The notes below the pieces were generated by a model that worked only from the letters and a program-made list of their open reading frames with translations, was not told the DNA's origin and searched no databases. From assembly GCF_007565055.1 (NCBI RefSeq), contig NC_044558.1, forward strand, positions 77,339,444 to 77,403,443: a stretch of 64,000 nt of DNA, in the 5' to 3' direction. The translations under genes and the position numbers were made by a program. The stretch's first letter is position 1, and every line of letters starts with the position of its first letter. This document shows positions 9,299 to 20,885 of this stretch, in pieces. The stretch comes from Rhinopithecus roxellana (lineage: Eukaryota; Chordata; Mammalia; Primates; Cercopithecidae).

Positions 9299-11920
9299 TG
9301 CATGGTTACAGGACTGCTCCAAGGTACTAAATTTTCAGTAAAGTCTATCAAAAAAGAACATGATGAATGAGATTAACTCTACTGTGGAAACCAGGAGAGA
9401 TGAGTTTGGCATCCTGAACAATGTGACCCTCAGGTATGTCAGCCCACATGGACTCAGAGCTGGCTGGCCTGGGGCTTCTGCTTCTTTGCTGGAACAGCCT
9501 TTGTTCTGTGGGAGATCTATTTCTTGCATAGCATAAGTGGACATGTGTTCCTGGGAGGCCAGGGGATGCTTATTGCCTCTTTACAATCATCTGTTCCAGA
9601 AGCCCCCTGAGCAGGCCACAGAAGACCACACATATCAGCAAAGTCAACACAGCTGGAAACCAACAGATTGTCTGGAAGGGATTTCTCCAAGGGAATACTC
9701 AAATTGCACAGATCTCTGTCCAAAGGCAATGCTTATGGATTCTGCCCTGTTCCAGTCATTCCCTTACATTGATACTCTGTGTGGTCAGTTCTCATACATC
9801 AAAGGACGCCTGTGCTGTTTCTTAATGATGTGCAAATGTCAGAGGAGAAAACGCACATGTTTCAGCAGAGGGTCCAGAGGGATGGCAATGGCTGTTTCTG
9901 TGGCTTCCTCCAGAGAATGCTCTGCTCTTAGTTTGCCCACATAGTGCATACGCTCCTTAGACAAGCTCATTTCTCTGTGGCTAGGGATGCTAACGGGAAG
10001 TGTTGCTTGAGAAAGTGCCGTTCATCTGAAGCTGGCCTCCAGGCTCAGGTTTAGGTTAAAGTAAAGAATATTGAAGGATCTTGGAGACAGTTGAAGCAAA
10101 CAAAAGAATCCCAACTTGTACCAATCAGTGCCTCAGAAGGAAGCAGATGACACAGGCAGATAGAAGGGAGTTCAAGTAAGGGACTGTGTGCAAAGAGGCG
10201 GCTAGGCTTGAGGGGATCAGTGAGGTGGGGTAAAGCATCTGGGGTTTACCTCCCCTGGCCTGGAGGGGTGAGAGGGAGAGCAGGCACCAGTGCCTGAGGG
10301 AGGCACAGTCCTGGAAAAGGTGCCTGGCAGACACTGTGGCCTTCTTTAGGGGCACACAGACACTGTGGAATCATGCATCTGACAGCAGGAGTGAATGCTC
10401 CCACCTCTCTCCATCCATCTTCTGATCTGCTGCTGGTGAGAGCTGAGATCCACTACTTATTAGAAGATCCACCCACTAGAAGAAGGAGGACAAGGGGTTC
10501 TGGGAGATGAATAAACAGCCCCCAGGGAACAGAGCCAAGTGGAGAGTGGTGGAGAGAGGATACCCTAAGGGGAAAACACAGCATCTCCTCCTCACACTCC
10601 CAAGACCAATTCATTCCATCTAGAAAGGGCGACTCCATCCAAGGTGAGCTACAAGTGCTTCTCGGTTCCATTTTACACTCTAGGTACTTCTCAACTTTTA
10701 TTAGCCACTAAGTCTGTAATTGTATAAAAGGAAATGAGAGCAAACCAGCAAGATGAGTAAAAAGAGAGGAGCAGAGTTAGCTAAAGAAAAGTGGCAAGAG
10801 AAATACTAACACACCTCAGAAGACACTCAGCGTGTGGACTTGAGTTCTATGCCACAGGCAGGTATGAAAACAGGGCTCCAATGGCTTTGTGGGTTTTTTC
10901 TTAATTCAGTAATTCAGAGCAGGGCTTACATTGTTTACTACAGTGAATATTTCACAGTCGAAATGTTCATAATAGAAGGAAAAGTATCCTATGTCCAGAA
11001 GCTTTGGTGATAGAATGACTCATGAAAGGGCCTGACCCATTGGAACAGGAAAGATGGTGAGAAAAAAGAGATATTTTCTTCCCCTTAGGCTCAAAGCACA
11101 CAGCCCGGCATGGTGGCTTTCCAGATAAACCCTCAGATGGCTGAGGGGGACTAGACAAGGCAGACCCAGTGTGAGTTCACTGCTGACACCAGGGGATGAA
11201 AACTCAATTTTCAGAGGCCAGAAAGGCAAGTAAATATTGGAGGGTTTAAAGAGGGGCACTGTGTTAGATTGGATTCCGTGTATCCTATCTAGAGTCATTC
11301 CAAGCCACATAGTCTTAAGTCCTGTAACTGCCCAATGAAGAATATTAGGCCAAATTTAGCTAACGCTGGTGACTTTTGTCTTAGTCCTGTCTGGGGGCCA
11401 GTGTCTCCAAAGCACAGGGAAGCAGCGTCTCTCTCATCCTCAGTGGGATTCACAGCCCCCAAACCCTTAGAGGCAGACATCCAAAGCTTCTGCAAGATTC
11501 CTGGCTGTGCCAGACATGGGCCCTGTCTCCAATCTCAGTGAAATCACTGCTCAGAGGAACAAACACGTGAGATAATAGGAGAAAAATGCACAGTAAGTTG
11601 CAAGGGTCCCTATGTATTAATACATCTCACATTGAAAACCCAGGGGAGGGAGAGACCCTAACATTTGTGGGGTTGGCCACAAGCTTTATGGTGGAAGTGG
11701 AAAGGGTAAGCAACATGGCTAAGGGGGACCCTATCTCCTGGGCTCCAAGTCTTCATCTCCAAACCTCTCATGGGCATTCATGGTCAACTCCAACATGAGG
11801 GACCTGGTGGAACTTAACTTCCTTCACCAACCTCATTATCTTCCTGATGTTCATTACTGGGTCACCATCTTGATCGTTGATCCCCATCTTCCCAGGCTCC
11901 TAGACAGAAGACAGTGGGGC
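9299..11920. other. Long non-coding stretch, nothing named
   Basis: There are open frames up to 135 codons (plus strand 9537-9944), none with a recognisable domain, splice context or family resemblance. No Alu, L1 or LTR is recognised. Highly degraded repeats may be present. Confidence 0.55.
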
Positions 11921-12335
11921 TGATATGGCTTGGATGTGTGTCCCCTCCAAATCTCATGCTGAAACATGATCCCCCGTGTTGGAGGTGGGGCCTGGTGGGA
12001 GGTCCTTGGGTCATGACACTGGATCCCTCATGAATAGCTTGGTGCTGTCCTTGTGATCATGGTGAGTTCTTGCTCTGAGTTCACATGAGGTCTGGTGGTT
12101 TAACAGAGCCTGACACCTTCCCTGCTCTTGCTTCTGCTCTGGCCATGTGACGTGCTGCTCCCCCTTTGCCTTCTGCCATGATTGAAAGTTTCCTGAGGCC
12201 TCATCAGAAGCTGAGCAGATGCCAGCACCATGCTTCCTGTACAGCCTGCAGAATCATGAGCCGATTAACCCTCTTTCATTTGTAAATTACCCAATCTCAG
12301 GTATTTCTTTATAGCAACACAAATGGCCTAACCCA
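11921..12335 (+). mobile_element. MaLR LTR (MST/MLT1 type)
   Basis: It starts TGATATGGCTTGGATGTGTG and ends in the A/T-rich block with CAAATGGCCTAACCCA. Intermediate MaLR landmarks include GGTGGGAGGTCCTTGGGTCA and CCATGATTGAAAGTTTCCTG. No clear target duplication is seen, as expected for an old insertion. Confidence 0.88.
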
Positions 12336-12392
12336 AGAGCCACCTTGGTGGATCCCTCTGCATACCCAATTGACCATTACAGCCTGGCATTC

Positions 12393-12401
12393 AGCTGCTG
12401 C

Positions 12402-12459
<58 letters not shown>

Positions 12460-12510
12460 TCTTCTTCTTCTTCTTCTTCTTCTTCTTCTTCTTCTTCTTC
12501 TTCTTCTTCT

Positions 12511-12545
<35 letters not shown>

Positions 12546-12582
12546 TTTTTTTGTTTTGTTTTGTTTTGTTTTGTTTTGTTTT
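12393..12582. repeat. Compound trinucleotide array (CTG)n-(CTT)25 grown from an Alu A-tail
   Basis: CTG runs (12394-12457) are interrupted twice by CTT. They are followed by 25 perfect CTT units (12458-12532), a short imperfect CTT tract, and five TTTTG units adjoining the Alu. On the Alu sense strand this is an A-tail that became (AAAAC)n, then (GAA)25, then (CAG)n. Predicted poly-Ser, poly-Ala, poly-Lys and poly-Arg frames are artefacts. Confidence 0.97.
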
Positions 12583-12849
12583 TGAGATGGAGTCTCGCCC
12601 TGTGACCCAGGCTGGAGTACAGTAGCATGATCTCAGCTCACTGTAACCTCTGTCTCCCTTGTTCAAACCTCCCAAGTAGCTGGGATTACAGGCCTGCACC
12701 GTTACACCTGGCTAATTTTTTGTATTTTTAGTAGAGATGGGGTTTCACCATGTTGGCCAGGCTGGTCTCCAACTTCTGGCCTCAAGTGATACACCCACCT
12801 CTGCCTCCAAAAGTGTTGGGATTACAGGTGTGAGCCATTGTGCCCAGCC
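12583..12849 (-). mobile_element. Alu element
   Basis: Inverted Alu from GAGATGGAGTCTCGCCC to TGTGCCCAGCC, with two arms and the typical spacing. ATTCAGCT on both sides (near 12389 and 12854) is the probable target duplication, which puts the microsatellite inside the insertion. Confidence 0.95.
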
Positions 12850-12989
12850 TAGTATTCAGCTTCTAGCACGTCCCCTCAATCATTCTTTTTCACTTGCCTC
12901 CTCGATTGTGGAAAGGTCTCCTAATCAGCCATATGCCTTCACTCTCTCTTACCCTCATTGGTTCATGAGAGGACCGCTTGAGTTATGTC

Positions 12990-13170
12990 TGAAAACGTGT
13001 ATCTCAAGATTACCAAGAGAGTAAGTTCAAATGTTCTCACCATTAAGAATAAATATATGAGGTGATGGATATATTAATTAGCTTGGTTTAATTATTCCAC
13101 AATATGTACTTATATCAAAACACCACATCGTGTCCCATAATATACACAATTATTATTTGTCAATTAAAAA
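12990..13170 (+). mobile_element. L1 3' UTR fragment
   Basis: GAGGTGATGGATATATTAAT, then the CACAATATGTAC and TATTTGTCAATTAAAAATAA phrases, match the end of older L1M elements in order. Confidence 0.8.
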
Positions 13171-13414
13171 TAATCTGATCGTATGGCTTCTTCCCGTTCA
13201 AGAACCATGAAAGGCCTATTTCACACAGAGAAGCCCTGATTTCGCAGCAGGTACCACCCCATCCACTGAAATCTGCCTTCATCTCCCTCTCCATCTCTCC
13301 TCCTTTCCCTGCTTCATCTGTTCTGGTCCTCATGGAGGTAACCAAGTTTCCTGATCTCTCTGTGCAGTTTCACATGCTTTTCTTTATGCTGTGATTGCAA
13401 CACCAGTGCTCTTG
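13171..13414. other. Short non-coding stretch, nothing identified
   Basis: No repeat or gene signature. Confidence 0.5.
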
Positions 13415-13630
13415 GCTCAAACTGCCTGGGCTTGAAGCTGAGCTTCTCCTCCTGCTGGGGATGTGATCTCTGGGGAGTTACGGGACCCTCCCAGACTCAG
13501 GCTGCGTCTGTCAAATGGGGATGATGAGGCACTCACCTACGCAGCTGCAGTGGAGACGAGTGAACTAAAGCATGCAGGTTGCAGTGTGCAGCACATTGTA
13601 AGCATTCAATATCTTGTAGTCGTTACTATT
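13415..13630 (-). mobile_element. MIR SINE
   Basis: The minus-strand MIR order is visible: CTGCCTGGGCTTGAAGCTGA, GTCTGTCAAATGGGGATGAT, then ACATTGTAAGCATTCAATA. Confidence 0.82.
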
Positions 13631-14147
13631 ATTTGAATGTGCCTCATACCTGCAGGTTCAGAAACTCCTCCAAATACTGGCTTCTCTATAAAGCCCACCT
13701 GATGTCTGATTCCTGAATCCCAGTTCCTTCTCCTGACTCAGCATCCTGTACCATCACTGAAGTTCTTCTCCCAGTTTTCCTGGTAATACAGTGGCATCAG
13801 ACCTGTCCGTCTCCCCAGGTAGACTCCAGTTAGCGACACCAAGGCAGATGCACTCTTTTTTAGTTTGTGTTCCCAGTGTGTGGAAAAGGACCTGGAAATT
13901 GTGGGCCCTCATAAACGATGGTGTTTAACAGATGCAGGTTGCTTTGAGTTGAAGGTAGTTGAAGGGTTTTTAACTGAGAATATACGCTGAGCTCAGCCAG
14001 GCTTTTAGAACTTCAGAGATGGGCAGAAACTTGAGCAGATCTCCTGACTTTGTAGGTAAAGACCCTAAGTCTCTCAAAGTCACAGAGGTGGGGCAGAGGG
14101 AGAGACACAAGCAGTTTGGCATCATGATTCAGATAACGTGGAGGCAT
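13631..14147. other. Non-coding stretch, nothing identified
   Basis: Sequence between two MIR copies. No gene signature. Confidence 0.5.
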
Positions 14148-14366
14148 GAGTTTCAGAGTCAGGCAGACCTGGATCTGGGGCTGATCTCTGGCACTAGCTT
14201 TGGACCCTGGGCAGTACTTGACCTCCAAGCCTCACTTTCTCTGTCTGTAAAATGGGAATAACAACAGAACTTAAAGTGATTGTTTCGTTATTTCTGCAGC
14301 TACTGTAAGCAAAGTGCTTAACATCCTGCTTGGCAGATAGCAAGCATTCAATAAGTGTTGGCTGTA
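14148..14366 (-). mobile_element. MIR SINE
   Basis: CAGACCTGGATCTGGGGCTG, CTGTCTGTAAAATGGGAATA and GCATTCAATAAGTGTTGGCT follow the MIR consensus in reverse order over 219 bp, close to full length. Confidence 0.88.
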
Positions 14367-15474
14367 TCAGTCAGGAAGAAGCATTCCATTTTGGAGCGGA
14401 AAAAAAGGGTTGGAACCAGAAAGTGAATCACAAAATCCAGTTTCAGAATAACAGGAAAAGGATTCTGAACTCCAGCTGGTGGAAGGTAACTCCCAAACCA
14501 AAAATTATATATATATGTATGTATATATATGATTTTTTCCCCCAAGGCTCTACTCTGAAACTTTGGAATCAGAACTTCAGAACTTGTCAGGGAGGTACAG
14601 TAATTGGCAAATTTGATGAGCACTCCTGACCATTTTGTTGGATACTATAAGAGCAATTGCTCAAGGCATTGCACAAGCTGGAAGGATATATTTGCAGGAG
14701 TGCATTGGGAACCAAGCCCCACTTTCCTGGGTCTCAGAGAGATGAACTGAAGGACGCATGGAATCCAGTACCAAATTCCAGATGCTGAAACGAAATCAGA
14801 ATTGCAGGAATCCAAGGGAAGAGGAATAAGGGTGACCCACGTCCCGGAGCACCCGGTCCTGTGCTTCTTGTCCTGAGTACTCGGCTAGGAGCAAAGCTTC
14901 GGGAGAACCCACTCTTCGCCTACAGCACCTGCCCACAATACCTTCCCACTTAGCAGAACTAAACTCTGGCATGTAGAGAATCCACCTCCAAAAACCGGTG
15001 CAGAATCTATTAATGAGCATTATCAACATTTGTTTTATTTTAAGAAATTGTTCTCAACTCTCATGACTGAATATTTACTTCCAGGCAGTGTGTTTGCTAG
15101 TCTGAAAGTGGCTCTGTTCTGAATTACTGGGACTTAGAGACTCACTGAGACTAAAGCCTCATGCTTTTGTAGCTTTCCAAGGTAAAAGTTATTCGAAGTA
15201 ACTCTTGTGGATCTAAAGTTAACATAGTTTGCACATTATAGTAACATTAATAGTTGGGGGTTATATCTGTGTGAAAAAGAGAGCATCTGCTAGAGGGAAA
15301 AAAACAGATATAATGACATATGTGTATAGAGTTAACTGCATCATGGCTTAATAGAAAGCTTGAATGATGACTTCTTGATTATCTGAAAAATAAATATCTG
15401 ATGGTTGTTCAAAAATTGTCATCGAGCACCGAACATGTTGCCATATTTACAGATGATTCTTGGTAAAAAATGAG
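14367..15474. other. Non-coding stretch, nothing named
   Basis: Contains a short TATA/TGTA tract at 14508-14531. No recognisable repeat or exon. Confidence 0.55.
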
Positions 15475-15489
15475 TCATTTCTTCAAATT

Positions 15490-15796
15490 CTTTCTTTCTT
15501 TTTTAAATTTTTTTAGAAACACGGTCTTGCTCTGTTGCCCAGGCTGGAGTGCAGTGGCACAATCTTGGCTCACAGCAGCCTCCACCCGCCAGGTTCGAGT
15601 GATTCTCCTGCCTCAGCCTCCTGAGCAGCTGGGGTTACAGACACGTGCCACCACACCCCACTAATTTTTCTATTTTTAGTAGGGATGAAGTTTCACCATG
15701 TTCACCAGGCTGGTCTCGAACTCCTGACCTCATGGGATCCACCGCCTCAGTCTCCCAAAGTGCTGAAATTACAGGCGTGAGCTATCACACCCGGCC
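15490..15796 (-). mobile_element. Alu element (AluS/J-like, degenerate tail)
   Basis: Inverted Alu with a T-rich start and a CACACCCGGCC end. An imperfect 15-bp target duplication (15475-15489 and 15797-15811, two mismatches) flanks it. Confidence 0.95.
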
Positions 15797-16205
15797 TCAT
15801 TTTTTCCAATTATTAATGTTTAAATTTTATATTAATATAGCTGAAATTTTATGTGATCAATAAAACCACTTATTTTTATTTTAAAACTCTTCAATGGTGT
15901 ATAAAGGGACAAAACAGGCACTGATGTGGCACGAGCACTCCCACGCCTCTCTGTGTAGTTGAGGGCAAGGTAGAAAGGCAGCTGGATTTGCCAAAAGGCA
16001 CATGAAGAACTCCATGGTTTTGGAGGGGGCTGTGTGCGGACAGAGTAAATTACAAATTTTTTCTCCAAAACAGGAACTCTCCCAGGTTAGAACTCTCCCT
16101 GGTGCTAACATCCCATCCAGAACATGCTTCTGCCTTCTCTCTGTGGGAGGGTATTTCAAGATGGTAATGTGTCTCGTAGCAGCTGTGCCTTGATGAAAAT
16201 TCCAG

Positions 16206-16507
16206 GGCCGGGCGTAGTGGTTCACACCTGTAATCCCAGCACTTTGGGAGGCTGAGGTGGGTGGATCACCTGAGGTCAGGAGTTCAAGACCAGCCTGACG
16301 GACGAGGTGAAAACCTGTCTTTACTAAAAATGCAAAAATGAGCCAGGCATGGTGGCAGGCACCTGTAGTCCCAGTTACTGGGAAGGCTGAGATGGAAGAA
16401 TTGCTTGAACTCGGGAGGCAGAGGTTGCAGTGAGCTGAGATCGCGCCACTGCACTCCAGCCTAGGCGACAGAATGGGACTCCATTTCAAAAAAAAAAAAA
16501 AAAAGAA
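16206..16507 (+). mobile_element. Full-length Alu element
   Basis: Begins GGCCGGGCGTAGTGG and ends in an A-tail. The target duplication AAAATTCCAG is at 16196-16205 and 16508-16517. Confidence 0.97.
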
Positions 16508-16898
16508 AAAATTCCAGCACATCCCCTCCTGGCTACATCTCCCCTCCAACTGTGTCTAACAAAGTTCTCTCCTCTTTTCTCGGTGTAGAGAACCTGCTTT
16601 GACCCAGTAAAGATGGGTTTCTTGTTTGGGAGAGAAGCCACCTGTTTGTTTTCCCTCAGGTGGTGGCGCCAGCACGCCAAATTTGGGAAACCCTAGAGTC
16701 TTATAAGTCACGGGAAAGTAACGTGGAATTAACATGTAGTTATGGAGGACGATATTCTGATGGGTTGATGGATTTCTCTCTCATTTCTTTCTTTCCTTTT
16801 AACATCATGGCCCTTTCTTCCTCAGTCACTTTGTCTTTCAGGGAGAGACGAGACAGGAGAAAGAAGAAAACAGTGGTGGTGTGCTGGTGCCAGCTCCC

Positions 16899-17016
16899 AC
16901 AGCCTTAGGAAAGCAGAGGGCTAATTTTTCAGGAAGTCTGCAATCCAGTTGTGAAATCTGTTGGATAGCTTGAAATCACTGGTGACAGGAGTATTTACAC
17001 CATGGGAACAGGCAAA
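16899..17016 (+). repeat. First copy of a diverged ~115-bp duplication (second at 19133)
   Basis: The text from ACAGCCTTAGGAAAGCAGAG through CATGGGAACAGGCAAA recurs at 19133-19241 with substitutions and one gap. The second copy sits inside an inverted repeat. Confidence 0.9.
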
Positions 17017-17358
17017 ATGCTCAAATCAGAGCACAGCACTGGAAATGTATAATCTTTGCCCAACTTTCGGATTTCCAAATCCTAGCCCTCAGAGAAAAAT
17101 GAAAAGGACTCTTGCATAGAAAATCAAGTAGGACATTTCCTAGACTATGGCAAGAGGCAAAATAGAGGGAAAGAGAGCATGCTCTAAGTATATCAAGCCT
17201 GCTGCCCTCATCTTGTGTTCTCTCTACCTCAGCTTTTGAACCCATGTAAGTAAACATTTACAAGACCGCAGAATAACAACAAACACATAACGGTAAAGAT
17301 ACTGATGCACCCAAATAAATGATTTCATAAGCAAAATAGAGAGAATAAAGTTGTAACA

Positions 17359-17650
17359 GGCCGGGTGTGGTGGCTCATGCCTGTAATCCCAGCAAGGCTG
17401 AGGCAGGCAGATCACTTGAGGTCAGGAGTTCAAGACCAGCCTGGTCAACATGACGAAACCCCATCTCTACTAAGCATACAAAAATTAGCCGGGTGTGATG
17501 GTGCGCACCTGTAATCCCAGCTACTCTGGAGGCTGAGGCACAGGAATCGCTTGAACTGGGGAGGCAGAGGTTGCGGTGAGCCAAGATCAGGCCACTGTAC
17601 TCCAGCCTGTGTGACAGAGTGAGACTCCGTCTCGAAAGAAAAAAAAAATT
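17359..17650 (+). mobile_element. Alu element with a small internal deletion
   Basis: Starts GGCCGGGTGTGGTGGCTC. The CACTTTGGGAGG block after AATCCCAG is missing about nine bases. It ends in a short A-tail. Confidence 0.95.
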
Positions 17651-18002
17651 AGAACAATTCATAAGTACAGTCTTTCTTCTTCTTTTCTTCTTTCCACTTG
17701 GTATGTCAAAATATTTCAGTCCATCTCCATTTTAAGACTTACCTGGTACATTCTGTTAATCTCTATTTTATTAAATGGAGATTACATAATAACAGTGATG
17801 CATAGAATGCAGCAGCCATGCCAATAAACACAAAGTATGTAACAAATATTTTATTTTTTCAAATACAGAATTATATATTTTTTCATATAAAGGAAGAAAT
17901 TCTCCATTTAAAAAAATAATTATATTTGCTACTACCGTGTTTACATTTTATCAAACCCAAGTTTCTCTTATTTCTCTATAGTATTGTAAGTATACACTAT
18001 TA
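17651..18002. other. AT-rich non-coding stretch
   Basis: Nothing beyond a short CTT-rich patch at 17671 and AT-rich DNA. Confidence 0.5.
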
Positions 18003-18017
18003 ACAAAAGTATTGTTT

Positions 18018-18110
18018 CTTCTTCTTCTTCTTCTTCTTCTTCTTCTTCTTCTTCTTCTTCTTCTTCTTCTTCTTCTTCTTCTTCTTCTTCTTCTTCTTCT
18101 TCTTCTTCTT
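18018..18110 (-). repeat. Uninterrupted (GAA)31 array in an Alu A-tail
   Basis: The plus strand has 31 consecutive CTT units (93 bp) without interruption, directly joined to an inverted Alu. On the Alu sense strand it is GAA. Long poly-Glu and poly-Arg frames are artefacts of it. Confidence 0.98.
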
Positions 18111-18393
18111 TTTGACAGAGTCGCGCTCTGTCGCCCAGGCTGGAGTGCATTAGCACAATCTTGATTCACTGCAAGCTCCGCCTCCCGGGTTCACGCCATT
18201 CTCCTGCCTTAGCCTCCCGAGTAGCTGGGACTAAAGGTGCCTGCCACCATATCTGGCTAATTTTTTGTAGTTTTTACTAGAGACGGGATTTCACTGTGTT
18301 AGCCAGGGTGGTCTCGATCTCCTGACCTCGTGATCCACCCGCCTCAGCCTCCCAAAATGGTGAGATTACAGGCATGAGCCACTGTGCCCGGCC
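18111..18393 (-). mobile_element. Alu element (AluY-like) carrying the GAA tail
   Basis: Inverted Alu with GCAAGCTCCGCCTCCCGGG and CTCGTGATCCACCCGCC, AluY-type text. A perfect 18-bp target duplication ACAAAAGTATTGTTTCTT (18003-18020 and 18394-18411) shows that the GAA array lies within the insertion. Confidence 0.97.
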
Positions 18394-18411
18394 ACAAAAG
18401 TATTGTTTCTT

Positions 18412-18934
18412 ACAGCTCATTGGGTATGGGGATAGCAGAAAGAACTCCTGCAGACTCGGTAACAGCAGAGAGGAAACCCACAGTCACTGGGCGAGGAGCG
18501 GCCTTTCAGAGAAGAACAAGAGCAACATCGATCATCGCTGCCCAATAGAAGCTGCTGTGATCATGGGGATGTTGTTTGTCCTTACTGTTCGACGTGGCAG
18601 CCACAAGCCATGGCTGGATATTTATAAACCCTCAAAATGGAATTGTGCAACTGAGGAGCTCAAGTTTTACTTTTACTTAGTTTTTAATTTAAATAGCCAC
18701 AAGTAGCGAGTGGCTGTAGTATTGGAAAGCACAGAATTAGAGCAAACGGGATGGCCTCAGTACCTAAGATGTAGCACCTTAAGAGATATCTCAGTGGAAG
18801 CCGCATGACCAGATGACAGCAGGGACCCTATGGCTGAGCTACTACACATGCTTCCTGAGATTTTGATACAACTCTGGGAAAAGGCAGAAAAGACACAAAA
18901 CAATAATAACAACCATAATGACAGGGACCGATAT
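18412..18934. other. Non-coding stretch, nothing identified
   Basis: A 110-codon frame at 18374-18706 begins inside the Alu and has no recognisable domain. Confidence 0.55.
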
Positions 18935-19102
18935 CCATCAATGGTAAACAGTGTATTGTGCAATTTCACAAACATTTTACATAGATGGGCTCATTTCGTC
19001 CTACTAACCCTATGATATGGAGTCTGTTATTACCCCTTCATCACAGACGGGAATACTGAGTCTTGATGAGATTAAGTAACTTGCCAAGGGCCACCCAAAT
19101 GG
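18935..19102 (+). mobile_element. MIR SINE
   Basis: ACATTTTACATAGATGGGCT, a degraded CCTATGATATGGAG phrase, and GAGATTAAGTAACTTGCCAA follow the MIR core. Its 3' half forms the left arm of the inverted repeat described at 19040-19330. Confidence 0.85.
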
Positions 19103-19330
19103 TCTAAGAAGTAGTTAAAATATTTGTATTTTACAGTCTTAGGAGAGCAGAGGGTTAACTTTTCAGGAAATCTGCAAGCCAGTTGTTAAATCTGTTGGGT
19201 AGCTTGGTGGTAGGAGTATTTGCACCATGGAAATGGGCAAACGCTGTATCAACCACTAAGAAGTAGTCCATTTGGGTGGCCCTGGGAAGGTTACTTAATC
19301 TCTCCAAGACTCAGTGTTTCCATCTGTGAT
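19040..19330. repeat. Inverted repeat with 63-bp arms and a 165-bp spacer
   Basis: Left arm 19040-19102 and right arm 19268-19330 are reverse complements at about 55 of 63 positions. Both derive from a MIR 3' region but share non-MIR bases such as GGCCACCCAAATGG, so one is a copy of the other. The spacer contains the duplicated segment 19133-19241. The phrase GTAGTCCATTTGGGTG recurs in direct orientation at 19381. Confidence 0.88.
19133..19241 (+). repeat. Second copy of the diverged ~115-bp duplication
   Basis: Matches 16899-17016, 2.2 kb upstream, in the same orientation, and occupies most of the spacer of the inverted repeat. Confidence 0.9.
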
Positions 19331-19400
19331 ATAAAATATCTAAAATATAAACTCTTCCAAATGTTTAAATATGGACTGTTGTAGTCCATTTGGGTGCCCT

Positions 19401-20254
19401 GAAATTGGGATTATATAACAAGAACAGTTTTATATCTCGGCCCCCTGAATTTGTGGCCTGTGGTTTGTTCAAACCATACAGTTTCTCTGTTCCTGGTTTC
19501 CCTGTAGAAACATTCATGGTCACCAAAGGCAGCCCTGGGTTCCGTCACCTCCATCATGCAGACATTGGTTCTCTTCATTTTGCAGATGGGCCCCTAATTG
19601 GTGGGAATTTACACCCAAAGTGAGATGAAATCAACTCAAAATGAGAGGAGCTGCTAGATGAGAATTTAGAATTCTGGTACCAGCCCCTTGAGTGCTGGGC
19701 CCTGTGCCGGGACATAGAGGAAACGCTAGTGTTCTTAACCGACCTCTTCTTCAGAAGTTTCTGAGAGAAGCAAATTTGCAAGCCCTAGAAGACCCTGGTG
19801 TCCAAGACAAAACGGGGGCGCTCTGTGACTGTGGATGTCTCCACCTTTCAAGATTCCTTTCCCATCCTGTCCTCCGGCTCTCAGTTATAACCGAGCCATT
19901 TTATTTGAACATTTGGGAATGTTGATATTTTAGGTATATTCCAGATATTTTCAGGCATATATTTTAAAACATACACATTAACATACTTTGTTATCCTGGT
20001 AAGAGTAGGAGAGAAACCAACCTCCAGAAAAGATTTTGCAAGTGTTTCCTTTGTTTCCATTTTGAATTTAAAGCTAAATATGGATATATGTTTCAAACTA
20101 TATGCACACAGGCACACACACACGCTACAGGCCTTTCATTCCCTCTTTCGGGGGCAATAGAGTAGCATTTGCGTTCCCAGGGTCGATTCAGCCTGGAGTC
20201 CAGGCTCTCAATGCCCTGTGAATCAACTTTGCAATCTTGGACACACGAACTTCT
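19401..20254. other. Non-coding stretch, nothing identified
   Basis: Short frames only. A small CA-rich patch is near 20105. Confidence 0.55.
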
Positions 20255-20345
20255 CTCAGCCTCCCTTTTCTCCCCTGTCAAATAAAGATAGTAATAGAAT
20301 TTGCCACTTAGGGTTAACATGAGGATTAAATTAGACTGTTTTTGG
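20255..20345 (-). mobile_element. MIR SINE fragment
   Basis: The CTCAGCCTCCCTTTTCTCC, CTGTCAAATAAAGATAGTAA and AACATGAGGATTAAATTAGA phrases match the MIR core in reverse. Confidence 0.65.
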
Positions 20346-20404
20346 AAATAATAATATATGGTAGTTATTATTATCTTAATGAAGCAAGGGAGCATACATT
20401 CTGT

Positions 20405-20885
20405 GTTGAAATTTTAATTTTTTCAGCTCTTTTGAGGCATAACTGACAAATAATAATTATATATGTTTAAAATGTACAATTTGATTTGCTATATGAATAC
20501 GTGAAATGACCACCACGCTAAAGCTAATTAACGTATCCATCACCTCAAATGGTTATCTTTTGTGTGTGTGGTGAGTAGATTTAAGGTCTAGTCTCTTAGC
20601 AAACGTCAAGTGCTGTATACAATACAGTATTAACAACAGTGACATTGCTGAGAGTTCAATCTTCAGAACTTACTCATTTTACATAACTGAAGCTTTGCAC
20701 CTTGTGACCAACATCTCCCCATTTCTCCCATCCTCCGGTCCAGGCAACCACCATGCTACTCTGCTTCTATGAGTTTGACTATTTCAGATTTTGCCTATGA
20801 GCGAGATCTCGTGCCATTTGTCCTTCTATGACGGGCTCATTTCACTCAGCATACTGTCCTCTGGGAAATTTTAAATTTCTATGCT
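20405..20885 (-). mobile_element. L1 3' end fragment (L1M/L1PB type)
   Basis: Landmarks in order are GAGGCATAACTGACAAATAA, CATCACCTCAAATGG, GTGTGTGTGGTGAG, CCAACATCTCCCCATTTC and CACTCAGCATACTGTCCTCT. This is the minus-strand 3' UTR of an older L1. Confidence 0.88.

Noticed and set aside
9537..9944. A 135-codon plus-strand frame with a start codon
   Set aside because: No family resemblance, splice sites or coding composition could be argued. It is likely fortuitous.
12345..12699. Frames rich in Ser, Ala, Lys, Arg or Phe runs
   Set aside because: They are translations of the CTG/CTT microsatellite and the Alu.
15881..16549. A 222-codon minus-strand frame
   Set aside because: Much of it is the antisense of an Alu (typical LECSGAISAHCNLCLP-like text). 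The rest has no recognisable domain.
17951..18169. Poly-Glu and poly-Arg frames
   Set aside because: They are translations of the (GAA)31 array.
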